A stretch of 34,906 nucleotides of DNA, taken from the NCBI GenBank assembly GCA_949505625.1, contig CATBQD010000015.1, positions 1 through 34,906 of the forward strand, written 5' to 3'. This document shows positions 22,801 through 32,129 of the stretch, piece by piece (within the stretch, counting starts at the first letter, position 1; every line of letters begins with the position of its first letter). A model generated the notes under the pieces. That model ran no database searches. It was not told the origin of the DNA and saw only the letters and a program-made list of their open reading frames with translations. Origin of the DNA: an uncultured Bacilli bacterium (GTDB lineage: Bacteria; Bacillota_I; Bacilli_A; RF39; UBA660). Both the position numbers and the translations under genes were made by a program.

Positions 22801-23806
22801 CAAAATAATCTATCCTCATATTTTTTCTTACTTTTTTCATAGTAGTTTTTGCTTTTTCTCTTGCATATTTACTACCTTCTATTAATATTTTATCAACAAT
22901 TTCAGGATGTTCTTCATAATAATGGCGTTTCTCACTAATCGGTTTTAAGAAATTCATCATTACTTCAACTAATTCTTTTTTACAAGCCACACATCCACGG
23001 CTTCCGTTTTTACACTCTTTACAAACTGTTTCCAAATTAGAATTGCCAATTAATTTATGGTAATAATAAACCATACAAACTTCTGGATTTGCTGGATCAT
23101 CTTTTCTAATCTTTTTTGTATCTGTTACAGCCCCCATAATTTTTTTCTCTATTTCTTCTTTAGAATCTGCCAAGTAAATTGCGTTTCCTAAACTTTTTCC
23201 CATTTTTTCATTTCCATCTAGACCTTTTATTCTTTTATTTTCACTTAAGACTGGTTCTGGCAATATTAAAGTTTCTCCATAAATAGAATTAAATTTGTGA
23301 ACAATTTCCCTTGTTTGTTCAATCAAAGGAAGTTGATCTTCGCCAACTGGAACACAAGCTCCCTCAAAAGCAGTAATATCTGCGGCTTGACTAACTGGAT
23401 ATCCTACAAATCCATAAGTTACACTCTCTCCAGTATCACCAAATAAAGCTTTTTTCTGTTTAATTTCCGTTTTTACTGTTGGATTTCTATAAAGTCTTGC
23501 CATTGTAACTAGATTAGAATAATATACGGTCAATTCTGCTATTTCAGGAATTGTAGACTGGACAAAAATAGTTGATTTTAGAGGATCAATTCCAAGAGAT
23601 AATAAATCAATTGTTACTTCTCTTACATTTGTTCTTACTTTTTCTGGATTATTAAAATTATCAGTAAGAGCTTGAACGTCTGCTATTTCAAAAAAAGAAT
23701 GATATTCTTCTTGCAATTTTACCCAATTACAAACTGCACCAAAATAATGTCCCAAATGAAGTTTACCTGTTGGTCTTATTCCTGTTAAAATATTTTTCTT
23801 TTCCAT
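22787..23806 (-). CDS. trpS: Tryptophan--tRNA ligase with probable Fe-S cysteine set
   Basis: 339 residues, a class Ic synthetase. The HIGH-type motif is KLHLGH (15-20) and the KMSKS loop is KMGKS (201-205). GVDQ-type and substrate residues (VGEDQLP, 154-160) are present. C244, C265, C272 and C275 follow Cx20Cx6Cx2C, with an extra C262. This closely resembles the Cx22Cx6Cx2C [4Fe-4S] site of Thermotoga maritima TrpRS near the anticodon-binding domain. The ORF extends to GTG 23815, but that codon is part of the ribosome site AGGTGAT; ATG 23806 is the start. Nine bases separate it from the upstream unknown gene. No T-box was found before it, so control differs from that of many Firmicute trpS genes. 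Confidence 0.95.
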   Translation of the reverse strand: MEKKNILTGIRPTGKLHLGHYFGAVCNWVKLQEEYHSFFEIADVQALTDNFNNPEKVRTNVREVTIDLLSLGIDPLKSTIFVQSTIPEIAELTVYYSNLVTMARLYRNPTVKTEIKQKKALFGDTGESVTYGFVGYPVSQAADITAFEGACVPVGEDQLPLIEQTREIVHKFNSIYGETLILPEPVLSENKRIKGLDGNEKMGKSLGNAIYLADSKEEIEKKIMGAVTDTKKIRKDDPANPEVCMVYYYHKLIGNSNLETVCKECKNGSRGCVACKKELVEVMMNFLKPISEKRHYYEEHPEIVDKILIEGSKYAREKAKTTMKKVRKNMRIDYFDEEI

Positions 23807-23815
23807 AGATATCAC

Positions 23816-25543
23816 CTAACCTTTGTTTTGAACATATTGTAACATTTTTTTCCGATATTGAAAAGAAGTTTTCTTTCCATTTGCCAATATTTCTTCCAAT
23901 GCCTCATTTAATGAAATTAATTGTTCTAATACTTCTAAACCATTTTTTAGAAATCCAGAAGGCACTTTCTCTAACATCCACATTTCTAGATTTTGTTCTA
24001 AACATCTAACATCCTCATATAAGTTTTCAGGAGAAAAATATTTTATCAATAACCATGGATGATTACGAATTGCATGAAACAGATTTTTTTTAAGCTTCAT
24101 ATAAGAATCCCAATCCTGTTCTGCATATTTTTCTTCCAATCTATATATTAACTTTTGTGTATACGCTTCTGTATCTATTATTACAATAGGAAGTCCCATT
24201 GCTTTTTGATAAGTCAAATGTTTAAATGAGACTTTGTCAAATGCGATCAAGAAATCTGGCTTTAATTCCGTTCTTTTAATGATACAAGTTTGCCCATTAT
24301 TAGATAAAACAACTGGATTAGAATAACCAAATAAGCAATCATCTTGATAAATAAAATTAGTATCATTTTGTATCATCGCATTTAATGTCCCTATAGAATT
24401 TTGATAACTAGAAGTAGAAGATATGATAAAATGAAAAGCTGGATAGTCCATTGTTATTAGTGTTCGCTTTCTATCAAAAGATGTTAATTGTGATGAAAAG
24501 TCTAAATGATGAGATGCTTCAAATTCAGAGAGTCTATCTTCTATATAAGGCCTTAAATTTCCATAATCCATAAACTGATCATAAAAATCCATTTTTAAGG
24601 AAAGAGGAAATCTCGCTTCATATAATGCTTTTAATAATTGGTATTGCTTACTATGATCATTTGAAAGACTTAAAAAGATTCTTTGAAATTTCTGATACTT
24701 CATACCTAAAAATAGACAGCTATAAAATTCTTTCAAAGAAAAAAGATCAAATTCATTTTTTAGAAACTTTAAATGAGCATTTTCTTTAAAATTTCGAAAA
24801 GACTGAAATTCTTCTACACTATCAATAGAAGGAAAATAATTAAATTCTCTTACGTATTCTTCAATCATAAAACTATATTGAGATAAAACTTGAATTGGAA
24901 TTGCTGCCAATAATCTTTGCAATTTATAAAAATGCTGCAATAATTCATCAAAAGAAATGGAAAGTTTGTTATTAGTAACAATCTTTAATAGTTTATAAAA
25001 TGCTTCCTGATTGGAAATACTAGCGACTTTCTCTAACTCAACAACAATAGTAGGATAAAGTTCATCTAATAACATCAAATTTTGATAAGCAAAAGAATTT
25101 TCTTCCAAGCACAAATTTATAAAATGCTTATATTCTTCTGTTATTTTAGTACATTTCATAATTCTATTTTTAAGTTTAAAATTGCTCAAAAGAGGAAGCC
25201 AACGTTTTAAATCTTCCAATGTAATATCATCTGACCAGATAAACTTTCGATATGTGGGTAATATTGTACCTATATGACTATGAAGATAACACAACTTGTC
25301 CTTAACAACCGAGTCACGCATTCCACTTCCAAGCAAATTTAAATCACTATATCGAATATAACTAGCCAAAAATGGAATATCATATATTTCTAAATATTTT
25401 GGAATAAGTTTACTTATATCCAGTTCTATGCATGAAAAAGTAGGATATTTTGCAATGAAGAAAGTAATTAAATCATCTAATCCTTTTTGATGAAATTCTA
25501 AAATCGTTTGCTCTTGTAAAATTTGTTTAAATTGTTTTTTCAT
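23816..25543 (-). CDS. Unknown 575-residue protein
   Basis: 575 residues, helical and Leu/Tyr-rich for the first two thirds. A mixed C-terminal part contains TLITMDYPAFHFIISSTSSY, GQTCIIKRTELKPDFLIAFD and LPIVIIDTEAYTQKLI. There is no signal peptide or membrane segment, and I recognise no family. The last third has the look of an alpha/beta or nuclease-like domain, but no catalytic motif can be assigned. The start is ATG 25543, three bases after AGGTGA. It lies between the patatin gene (7 bp upstream) and trpS (9 bp downstream); the tight spacing means a three-gene operon. Confidence 0.7.
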   Translation of the reverse strand: MKKQFKQILQEQTILEFHQKGLDDLITFFIAKYPTFSCIELDISKLIPKYLEIYDIPFLASYIRYSDLNLLGSGMRDSVVKDKLCYLHSHIGTILPTYRKFIWSDDITLEDLKRWLPLLSNFKLKNRIMKCTKITEEYKHFINLCLEENSFAYQNLMLLDELYPTIVVELEKVASISNQEAFYKLLKIVTNNKLSISFDELLQHFYKLQRLLAAIPIQVLSQYSFMIEEYVREFNYFPSIDSVEEFQSFRNFKENAHLKFLKNEFDLFSLKEFYSCLFLGMKYQKFQRIFLSLSNDHSKQYQLLKALYEARFPLSLKMDFYDQFMDYGNLRPYIEDRLSEFEASHHLDFSSQLTSFDRKRTLITMDYPAFHFIISSTSSYQNSIGTLNAMIQNDTNFIYQDDCLFGYSNPVVLSNNGQTCIIKRTELKPDFLIAFDKVSFKHLTYQKAMGLPIVIIDTEAYTQKLIYRLEEKYAEQDWDSYMKLKKNLFHAIRNHPWLLIKYFSPENLYEDVRCLEQNLEMWMLEKVPSGFLKNGLEVLEQLISLNEALEEILANGKKTSFQYRKKMLQYVQNKG

Positions 25544-25550
25544 ATTTCAC

Positions 25551-26843
25551 CTAAATAATTTGATACTCTAAATTTAAAATATACAAATAAGTTGCTGCTA
25601 TAAACTCTTTTGGAAACAATAATGCATATCTACAATATTCACTTTTTTTATTTCTAGATGTTTTCTCTATCTTATCATATAAAAATTTTAAGATTGTTGA
25701 GGTTCCCAATAAAGATCGAAGCTTTCCTTCTACTATTTTTCTTTCTACGGTTTTAAAATCAAAACGGTCCAATCTCGATAACTGGTATAAAGCCTCTTTA
25801 GAAAAATCTTTCATTTTATAAATCTTTGAATCATCTATTTTTAGATTTTTCCCAATTAGCTCTATAATTTCATAAAATAATTTTTCTCTTTTCGTCCCTG
25901 TTTGATCTTCTAACAATTTATAAAAAAGAGAACGTTTTAATAGTTTTTCTTCTACAAATTGTTTTTTGCTCATTAATCTTTTTTCCAATGCTTTTTGTAA
26001 TGGAATTTCAGCTTTTTGATATTGCTTTTTTAATTCACCTAAACGAAATGTATACATATTTCCTTCCAGTTTATGAAAAGCTTTCATTGTGTCATTATAA
26101 CCATAGCAAATAGCCTTTCTAGATAATCTTTTTTGAAAAACCAGAAAAGAAACGATCTGATTTCTTGGTTCAATCATCGTAATCTTTACATCTTTGTTTG
26201 TTACTTTTTTCTTTCTTCCTACTGCGTGCAAATCAACTGCTACGATTTCTGTAGCACCTAAGCTAATCGCTAAATTTATTGGCATATTATCACTATAACC
26301 ACCATCAATATACTGATTTCCATCTATTTTCTTCATTGGAAAAGCTGGAAAACAAGAAGCAGAACCAATAATATAAAGTGGTGCCGATTTTTCTGTCATT
26401 TCAGCTTTTGTAATTTCCAAAGGCTTTTTAGTTGTAAAATTATAAACAACCAATCCATAATCAATTGAAGAATGAAAAAAACGAAATGAACTAAACATTT
26501 TATATACCATTTGTTCAAAACGGCTTGTATCAATTCCACCGTTTTTTATAAAACTAGAAGCATATCTTTTATAAATTCCTGCTTTCCCACTAATTCCATC
26601 TACCTTATCTGGAAATTGATCTACAAATATTTTTTCAAAACCCATATTCTCCCACATTTTTAAACATTTATAATAATCTCTTTGAACCATCAAAGCACCA
26701 TTTAACGCTCCTACAGAAGTTCCAGTAACAATTTTATAATGATAGTGCAATTTTTTTAAAGCTTTCCATACTCCTGCTTGATAAGCCCCCTTTGATCCAC
26801 CACCTGATAAAACAACTGCTTTTTTTTCCACTTTTCCACACAT
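25551..26843 (-). CDS. Patatin-like phospholipase with C-terminal extension
   Basis: 430 residues. The patatin domain covers about 1-250: the oxyanion loop SGGGSKGAYQAG (13-24), the nucleophile Ser43 in GTSVGALNG and the catalytic Asp180 in DGGYSDN complete the Ser-Asp dyad. It should hydrolyse acyl chains from membrane lipids. A C-terminal helical, Lys-rich extension of about 180 residues has no recognised motif. ATG 26843 lies only about six bases after the expected transcription start and has no ribosome site, so the mRNA would be almost leaderless. GTG at codon 5 is an alternative start. It is the first gene of an operon with the 575-residue unknown and trpS. Confidence 0.88.
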   Translation of the reverse strand: MCGKVEKKAVVLSGGGSKGAYQAGVWKALKKLHYHYKIVTGTSVGALNGALMVQRDYYKCLKMWENMGFEKIFVDQFPDKVDGISGKAGIYKRYASSFIKNGGIDTSRFEQMVYKMFSSFRFFHSSIDYGLVVYNFTTKKPLEITKAEMTEKSAPLYIIGSASCFPAFPMKKIDGNQYIDGGYSDNMPINLAISLGATEIVAVDLHAVGRKKKVTNKDVKITMIEPRNQIVSFLVFQKRLSRKAICYGYNDTMKAFHKLEGNMYTFRLGELKKQYQKAEIPLQKALEKRLMSKKQFVEEKLLKRSLFYKLLEDQTGTKREKLFYEIIELIGKNLKIDDSKIYKMKDFSKEALYQLSRLDRFDFKTVERKIVEGKLRSLLGTSTILKFLYDKIEKTSRNKKSEYCRYALLFPKEFIAATYLYILNLEYQII

Positions 26844-26855
26844 CCAATCAGAAAT

Positions 26856-26884
26856 ATTATATCAAAAAGTATAATATTCTACAA
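26856..26884 (-). promoter_or_regulatory. Promoter of the patatin-unknown-trpS operon
   Basis: TTGTAG (26879-26884), a 17-bp spacer and TATAAT (26856-26861), ending 12 bp before ATG 26843. Confidence 0.6.
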
Positions 26885-27006
26885 TAATTCTATAAAATGC
26901 TTTGTTATAATGTTAATAGTTTATTAAAATATAAAATTATTTATTTTACATACAAAATGGATTTATTGAAGAAGATAATTACAATTTAAAATTTATATTT
27001 TCATGA

Positions 27007-27012
27007 TATAAT
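27007..27012 (+). promoter_or_regulatory. -10 box of the Ca2+ ATPase operon
   Basis: TATAAT, 21 bp before ATG 27034 and preceded by an A/T-rich region without a clear -35. AAGGAGG (27022-27028) follows. The remainder of the 26,885-27,006 gap shows nothing else. Confidence 0.45.
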
Positions 27013-27033
27013 AAATATAATAAGGAGGTTAAT

Positions 27034-29676
27034 ATGAAACATTGGTATCAAAAAACAATTTCTGAAGTAGAAATAGAATTACACACAGAAAAAAAAGGAT
27101 TATTAGAACAAGAAGCCCTTTCTAGACTAGAAAAATACGGAAAAAATGAACTTCCAAAAGCAAAACAAAAAAATATAATCCACATATTTTTCAGTCAATT
27201 GTTAAATCCACTCGTTATGATTTTAATTGTTACAGGAATAATCTCTATTTTAGCTCATGAATATATGGATGCTATATTCATTTTATTTGTTATTTTAACA
27301 GATGCCATCTTAGGAACATTCCAAGAATGGAAAGCAGAAAAAAGCGCAACTTCTCTTCAAAATATGATTAAGATTGAATCTAAAGTAATTAGAAATAATC
27401 AAATTATTCCAATTCCTTCAGAAGAACTTGTCATTGGAGATATGCTTCATTTAGAATCTGGTGATAAAATTGGAGCTGATATCAGATTTACTCATACAGC
27501 AAATTTAATGATTGACGAAGCATTTTTAACTGGCGAATCTATTGCTACTGTAAAATGTTCAGATGAAATTGTAAATGAAGTCCCAATTACAGAACAAGAA
27601 AATATGGGCTTTGCTGGTTCTACTGTTTTAAGCGGAAGAGGAACTGGTATCGTTATTGCAACCGGGAAAAACACAGAGCTAGGAAAAATCGCTCATAATG
27701 TGAATAATAGTGATTCTTCTAAAACACCTTTAGTCATTAGAATGGAAAGATTTACAAAGCAAATCAGTATTTTAATTATGATGATTGCTTTAATTATTAC
27801 CTTTATTTTATACATAAAAGGAATGGCTCCAAGGGAGATATTTTTCACAGTTGTAGCTCTTTCTATTTCTGCAATTCCAGAAGGGCTTCCAGTATCCCTT
27901 ACAATAGCTCTTTCAGTAGCATCTAGTAGAATGGCAAAAAAAAATGTTATTGTTAGAAAATTAAATGCGGTAGAAGGACTAGGAAGTTGTACTGTCATTG
28001 CAACAGATAAAACTGGTACTTTAACTTTAAATGAACAAACTGCTAAAATGATTGTTTTTCCAAGTGGAAAAACGCATACAATTTCAGGAATTGGATATAA
28101 CGGAAATGGTTCTATTGTAGATAACAATGAGGAAGTAAAAAACATTGTTACAATGGGAATACTGAATAATGAAGCAAGTCTTTTTTTAGAAGAACATGAT
28201 TGGAAATTTAGAGGAGATTCCATTGATGTAGCACTTTTTGCGCTTGGTTATAAAGCTAATATCAATGTTCAGGTCAAAGAACAACTATCTATTATTGGTG
28301 AAATTCCTTATGAATCAGAAAAAAAGTATTCTGCTGTTTTTTACCTTGATAAAAATGATGTTCATATTACAATGAAAGGCTCAATAGAAACAATTTTACC
28401 GTTTTGTAAAAATATGGTTGTAGATGGTAAAACTGAGAAACTAAATTATAATAAAATTATGAAACAGAATGAAGAGTTAGCATCTTCAGGATATCGAGTA
28501 ATTGCTTTTGCTGAGGGAATAAAAAATAACTTTCAAGGAAAAGAAAACTATGATGAAAATGATATTCCAAAACTTACTTTTTTAGGCCTTATTGGATTTA
28601 TTGACCCAATTCGTTCTGAAGTTCCAAATGCAATTAAAGCTTGTAAAAAAGCAGGAGTAAAAGTTGTTATGGTTACTGGTGATCATCCTTTGACTGCTGC
28701 TGCAATTGGAAAAGAGCTAGGATTAGGAGCCTCTATTACAACAGGTGAGGAATTACAAAAATACTTAGATCAAGGAGAATTCAGTAGTGATAAATTCATA
28801 CAAAATATTAATATTTTTTCCAGAGTTACACCAAATCAGAAATTAGCAATCGTAGAATCCTTTAAAAGACAAGGAGAGTTTGTTGCTGTTACAGGAGACG
28901 GAGTCAATGATGCTCCAGCTATGAAAGCTGCCAATATTGGAATTGCTATGGGAAGTGGGACTGATGTCGCTAAAGAAACTGGTTCATTAATTATTGCAGA
29001 TGACAATTTTAATTCTATAGTTTCTGGAATTGAAGAAGGAAGATATGCTTATGATAATATTAGAAAAGTAATTTACATGCTACTATCGTGTGGAATTTCT
29101 GAAGTACTATTTTTTATCCTTTCTTTGATATTAGGGCTTCCTATTCCTTTACTTGCAATTCAGTTATTATGGCTAAATCTAGTAACTGATGGAATTCAGG
29201 ATGTTGCTCTTGCATTTGAAAAGGGAGATGAAAATGTAATGCTTAAAAAGCCAAGAAAAGCATCGGAATCAGTCTTCAATAAAATTATGGTTGAAGAAAT
29301 ATTATTATCTGGTATTATTATAGGAGGAACTGTTTTTGGATTCTGGTATTATTTAATCCACATTGCTCATATTGATACAGTAAGTGCTAGAAGTTACATT
29401 TTATTAATTATGGTATTTATGCAAAATATTCATGTATTTAATTGTAGATCTGAATTGACTTCGGTTTTTAAACTTTCTATCAAAAATAACCCACTTATTG
29501 TATTTGGCATTTTATCTACTTTGCTTTTACAATTAATTGTAACTGAAACTCCATTTCTAAATAGCGTTTTGAAAACAATGCCATTAGATCTTTACCATAT
29601 TATTTTTGCCTTTTTATTAACAATTCCGCTTTTAGTTATTATGGAACTATTTAAATTTATAAAACGTAAGGAGTAA
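27034..29676 (+). CDS. P2-type Ca2+-transporting ATPase
   Basis: 880 residues, full length. Motifs: TGES (166-169) in the actuator domain, IPEGLP (281-286) in M4, the phosphorylation site DKTGTLT with D325, a KGS-containing nucleotide domain, MVTGDHPLTA, TGDGVNDAPAMKAA, and the M6 motif NLVTDG. PEGL in M4 with N and D in M6 matches the single-site calcium pumps of Firmicutes (Listeria LMCA1, SERCA-like). It should export Ca2+ at the expense of ATP; substrate by homology. The start is ATG 27034 with AAGGAGG five bases upstream. The CmpB-like gene follows, with its ribosome site overlapping this gene's stop. Confidence 0.95.
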   Translation: MKHWYQKTISEVEIELHTEKKGLLEQEALSRLEKYGKNELPKAKQKNIIHIFFSQLLNPLVMILIVTGIISILAHEYMDAIFILFVILTDAILGTFQEWKAEKSATSLQNMIKIESKVIRNNQIIPIPSEELVIGDMLHLESGDKIGADIRFTHTANLMIDEAFLTGESIATVKCSDEIVNEVPITEQENMGFAGSTVLSGRGTGIVIATGKNTELGKIAHNVNNSDSSKTPLVIRMERFTKQISILIMMIALIITFILYIKGMAPREIFFTVVALSISAIPEGLPVSLTIALSVASSRMAKKNVIVRKLNAVEGLGSCTVIATDKTGTLTLNEQTAKMIVFPSGKTHTISGIGYNGNGSIVDNNEEVKNIVTMGILNNEASLFLEEHDWKFRGDSIDVALFALGYKANINVQVKEQLSIIGEIPYESEKKYSAVFYLDKNDVHITMKGSIETILPFCKNMVVDGKTEKLNYNKIMKQNEELASSGYRVIAFAEGIKNNFQGKENYDENDIPKLTFLGLIGFIDPIRSEVPNAIKACKKAGVKVVMVTGDHPLTAAAIGKELGLGASITTGEELQKYLDQGEFSSDKFIQNINIFSRVTPNQKLAIVESFKRQGEFVAVTGDGVNDAPAMKAANIGIAMGSGTDVAKETGSLIIADDNFNSIVSGIEEGRYAYDNIRKVIYMLLSCGISEVLFFILSLILGLPIPLLAIQLLWLNLVTDGIQDVALAFEKGDENVMLKKPRKASESVFNKIMVEEILLSGIIIGGTVFGFWYYLIHIAHIDTVSARSYILLIMVFMQNIHVFNCRSELTSVFKLSIKNNPLIVFGILSTLLLQLIVTETPFLNSVLKTMPLDLYHIIFAFLLTIPLLVIMELFKFIKRKE

Positions 29677-29680
29677 AAAC

Positions 29681-30463
29681 ATGTACTATTTTATTTATTA
29701 TTTTTCCCTATTTATGATTTATTCATTTTCTGGATGGATTATTGAAATGATTTATGTTGGATTTGCCGAAAAGAAAATTATTAATCGTGGATTTTTATTA
29801 GGACCATATCTACCAATTTATGGAGTCGCAGGGACTTTAATGACATTCGTTTTAAGCTTTTATATTGACTATCCTCTTTTCTTATTTTTAAATGCTATTA
29901 TAATTGGATCCATTGTAGAATATTTTACAGGTTATGCAATGGAAAAAATATTTAAGGCAAAATGGTGGGATTATTCTAAAAATCCTCTAAATTTAAATGG
30001 TAGAATTTGCTTACAAAATTCAGTTCTATTTGGTATATTAGGAACAATTTTAGTTTATTATATTAATCCATTTTTAAATAACTGTTTAGATCAAATTCCA
30101 AATCCAATATTATATTTTATTTCAGGACTTTTGCTTTCTTTATTTATCATTGATATCGTTATTTCTTGCAATATTATTAAAGAACTTAAACTAACCGCTA
30201 TTGCTTTAAAAAAAGACTATACAGATGAAATGTCACATAAAGTGAGGGAAACTTTAGCAAATAAAAATTGGTCATTTAAACGTCTCTTAAATGCATTTCC
30301 TGATTTAACATTTTTAAATATGAAACAATTAAAAAAAATAATTAAAAAACAAGCAAAACGTTTAAAAGAAAAAACAAAAAAATTAGCTCGTCTTCGTAAG
30401 AAAGAAGCAAAGCTAAAAGATAAGCAAAAAGAAATTGAAAAGGAAATTAAAAATATGAAATAA
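29681..30463 (+). CDS. CmpB-like membrane protein (PF06541, 'putative ABC transporter permease')
   Basis: 260 residues. Several membrane segments occupy about 1-165. FSGWIIEMIYVGFAEKKIIN with RGFLLGPYLPIYG, and WWDYSKNPLNLNGRICL, are the family signatures. A Lys/Arg/Glu-rich coiled tail (215-260) is cytoplasmic. No ATPase subunit is adjacent, and the transporter label of the family is not experimentally supported as far as I know. The start is ATG 29681; AAGGAG is fused to the TAA of the ATPase gene, so the two are co-transcribed and probably coupled. Confidence 0.85.
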   Translation: MYYFIYYFSLFMIYSFSGWIIEMIYVGFAEKKIINRGFLLGPYLPIYGVAGTLMTFVLSFYIDYPLFLFLNAIIIGSIVEYFTGYAMEKIFKAKWWDYSKNPLNLNGRICLQNSVLFGILGTILVYYINPFLNNCLDQIPNPILYFISGLLLSLFIIDIVISCNIIKELKLTAIALKKDYTDEMSHKVRETLANKNWSFKRLLNAFPDLTFLNMKQLKKIIKKQAKRLKEKTKKLARLRKKEAKLKDKQKEIEKEIKNMK

Positions 30464-30483
30464 TACCTAAAAGGTATTTTTTT
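30463..30483 (+). terminator. Terminator of the Ca2+ ATPase operon
   Basis: ATACCT / AGGTAT stem with a 3-nt loop and a T7 run, starting at the last base of the stop codon. Confidence 0.8.
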
Positions 30484-30555
30484 CTTTACATTTATATTTT
30501 ACACATTTACTTATCTCATGAAAATATTACCATTAAAAATATATAAATATATTAT

Positions 30556-30582
30556 AAAAAAAGTAACATTTTTATATGTTAC
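30556..30582 (-). terminator. Terminator of the anchored unknown gene
   Basis: GTAACAT / ATGTTAC stem with a 6-nt loop, followed by seven U on the minus strand. It begins immediately after the stop codon. Confidence 0.85.
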
Positions 30583-31869
30583 CTATTTTGTTGAATAATA
30601 AACATAATAATGTAAAGAATTGTTAAATTCAAATTCTTTATCGTAAGCAATTGTTCTAATACCAGTCATATCTTGATAGTATTTTAAATAATTGCCATCT
30701 TTATAATAAATATAATCTCTTAAATATTTTATTTCATTAATATTTGTTGTTGTAAATAAATATGTCTTTATATCTTTATCTTTAATTGTAGAACGATATA
30801 CTTGATACTCATTTCCATTCTTTTTATAATAGTAATAATATCCTGATAAGTCATTACCTACTTTATCTACTCTTTCATATCCATCTGATTCTATTGTATA
30901 TAAATTAAAATATAATGTAGAATTAACAGCATCTACTGCTTTTCTATTTTCCCATTTCCCTAAATTATAATATTTAATACCTGTTTGTTCATTTCCAATT
31001 TCTACAACTGTTTCGGCCTTAGGATCAATTTTATATTGTTTCTTAGAATTTCTATCAAATAAATATATTGATCCATCTACACTTCCTTGAATATAAGAAT
31101 TAAAAGAAATACTAGAATGATATTTAATTGTTTTTTGATCATTATAAACTAAGTCTACTACATGAAAAATATTAAAATCATAAGTACTATTATAATCGGC
31201 AGTTATATAATATCTTGAACCTCTAGCTTCTATTATCTTTTCATAAGTATCATCTGAAAATATTTTAATATCATATAATGGTTTACTTTCTAAATAGTTA
31301 TTAATCAAATAAATCCCAGCATAATTATCAATTCCGATATAATGATTTGATGCAATATTTTTAGGGTATATTGTAATTTGGCCATTTTGATCTGCTACTT
31401 CTTTTCCAGTATCATCTACAAAATGCGCAAAATCATATCCATACTCTTTCATATCTTTTGCAAATTTCTGTAACTCTCCAGATCTATTTTGTAAATCATG
31501 ATAATTATATAAAATATCACCATAATAACATAAAATATCACTTACTTGTTTTTCATTTTTAAAAACAGGATAAATACATTCATAATTATCATTTTTAAAA
31601 TATTCTACATTTTTCACAACTCTATCATTTTTACTAAATGTTTGATAAGTTAAAAATGGAAAAACTCTATTATTTACCGTAAATGTAAAATAATAACTAT
31701 CATATTCTCCTTTTGTCTTAAAAGTCGCTTTCTCACTAACTTCTACTAAATAATTATTTCCTTTTATTTCATAGTTTACCGTATGACCAGATCCTAAATA
31801 TTTAAATCCTACTTGAATTATAAAGTAAAACATACATAATATTACTAACATGCCAAGTAATTTTTTCAT
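30583..31869 (-). CDS. Secreted or membrane-anchored Tyr-rich protein, unknown
   Basis: 428 residues. KK then a hydrophobic stretch at residues 4-24 is a signal anchor or uncleaved signal peptide; no lipobox is seen (Cys12 lies mid-helix). The exported part is rich in Tyr, Asn and Asp, with many short strand-like segments such as YYYYYKKNGNEYQVYR and YIYYKDGNYLKYYQ, suggestive of a beta-propeller-like or repeated beta-sheet fold. I cannot name a family. The start is ATG 31869 with GGGTGG five bases upstream. It has a strong promoter and its own terminator. Confidence 0.75.
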   Translation of the reverse strand: MKKLLGMLVILCMFYFIIQVGFKYLGSGHTVNYEIKGNNYLVEVSEKATFKTKGEYDSYYFTFTVNNRVFPFLTYQTFSKNDRVVKNVEYFKNDNYECIYPVFKNEKQVSDILCYYGDILYNYHDLQNRSGELQKFAKDMKEYGYDFAHFVDDTGKEVADQNGQITIYPKNIASNHYIGIDNYAGIYLINNYLESKPLYDIKIFSDDTYEKIIEARGSRYYITADYNSTYDFNIFHVVDLVYNDQKTIKYHSSISFNSYIQGSVDGSIYLFDRNSKKQYKIDPKAETVVEIGNEQTGIKYYNLGKWENRKAVDAVNSTLYFNLYTIESDGYERVDKVGNDLSGYYYYYKKNGNEYQVYRSTIKDKDIKTYLFTTTNINEIKYLRDYIYYKDGNYLKYYQDMTGIRTIAYDKEFEFNNSLHYYVYYSTK

Positions 31870-31894
31870 TTATACCACCCTATCCTATATATAA

Positions 31895-31923
31895 ATTATA
31901 TAGAATTATTGCTATTTTTTCAA
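31895..31923 (-). promoter_or_regulatory. Promoter of the anchored unknown gene
   Basis: TTGAAA (31918-31923), a 17-bp spacer and TATAAT (31895-31900). Confidence 0.8.
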
Positions 31924-31940
31924 GTCTGTTTTTTTATAGA

Positions 31941-32070
31941 ACTATTTAGTTACATATTAAATTAATAAAGTAGGGCAATACTTGCAGTGGAAGAAATTTA
32001 GTATTGCCCTGATTTCTTATTATACAAGGTTTTCTAATATTATTTATATCATGTAACTATTTAATTACAT
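31941..32070. repeat. Long-stem hairpin framed by a 15-bp imperfect direct repeat
   Basis: AGGGCAATAC (31972-31981) and GTATTGCCCT (32001-32010) form a perfect 10-bp stem with a 19-nt loop. On each side lies ACTATTTA(G/A)TTACAT (31941-31955 and 32056-32070, 14 of 15 identical). It lies between the surface-protein gene and the next promoter and has no good U-tract. It could be a terminator, an RNA element or a small mobile hairpin. Confidence 0.6.
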
Positions 32071-32129
32071 TAAATCTAAATAAATCAGAATTCTTCATTT
32101 TATTATTTTTTTACTTATCTATCAATTTA

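Noticed and set aside
27693-28223. 176-codon minus-strand ORF inside the Ca2+ ATPase gene
   Set aside because: It is antisense to conserved ATPase motifs and has no ribosome site or recognisable protein features.
31972-32010. Known riboswitch at the long hairpin
   Set aside because: No conserved riboswitch core recognised, and it lies upstream of the downstream gene's promoter, so it would not be in that mRNA.
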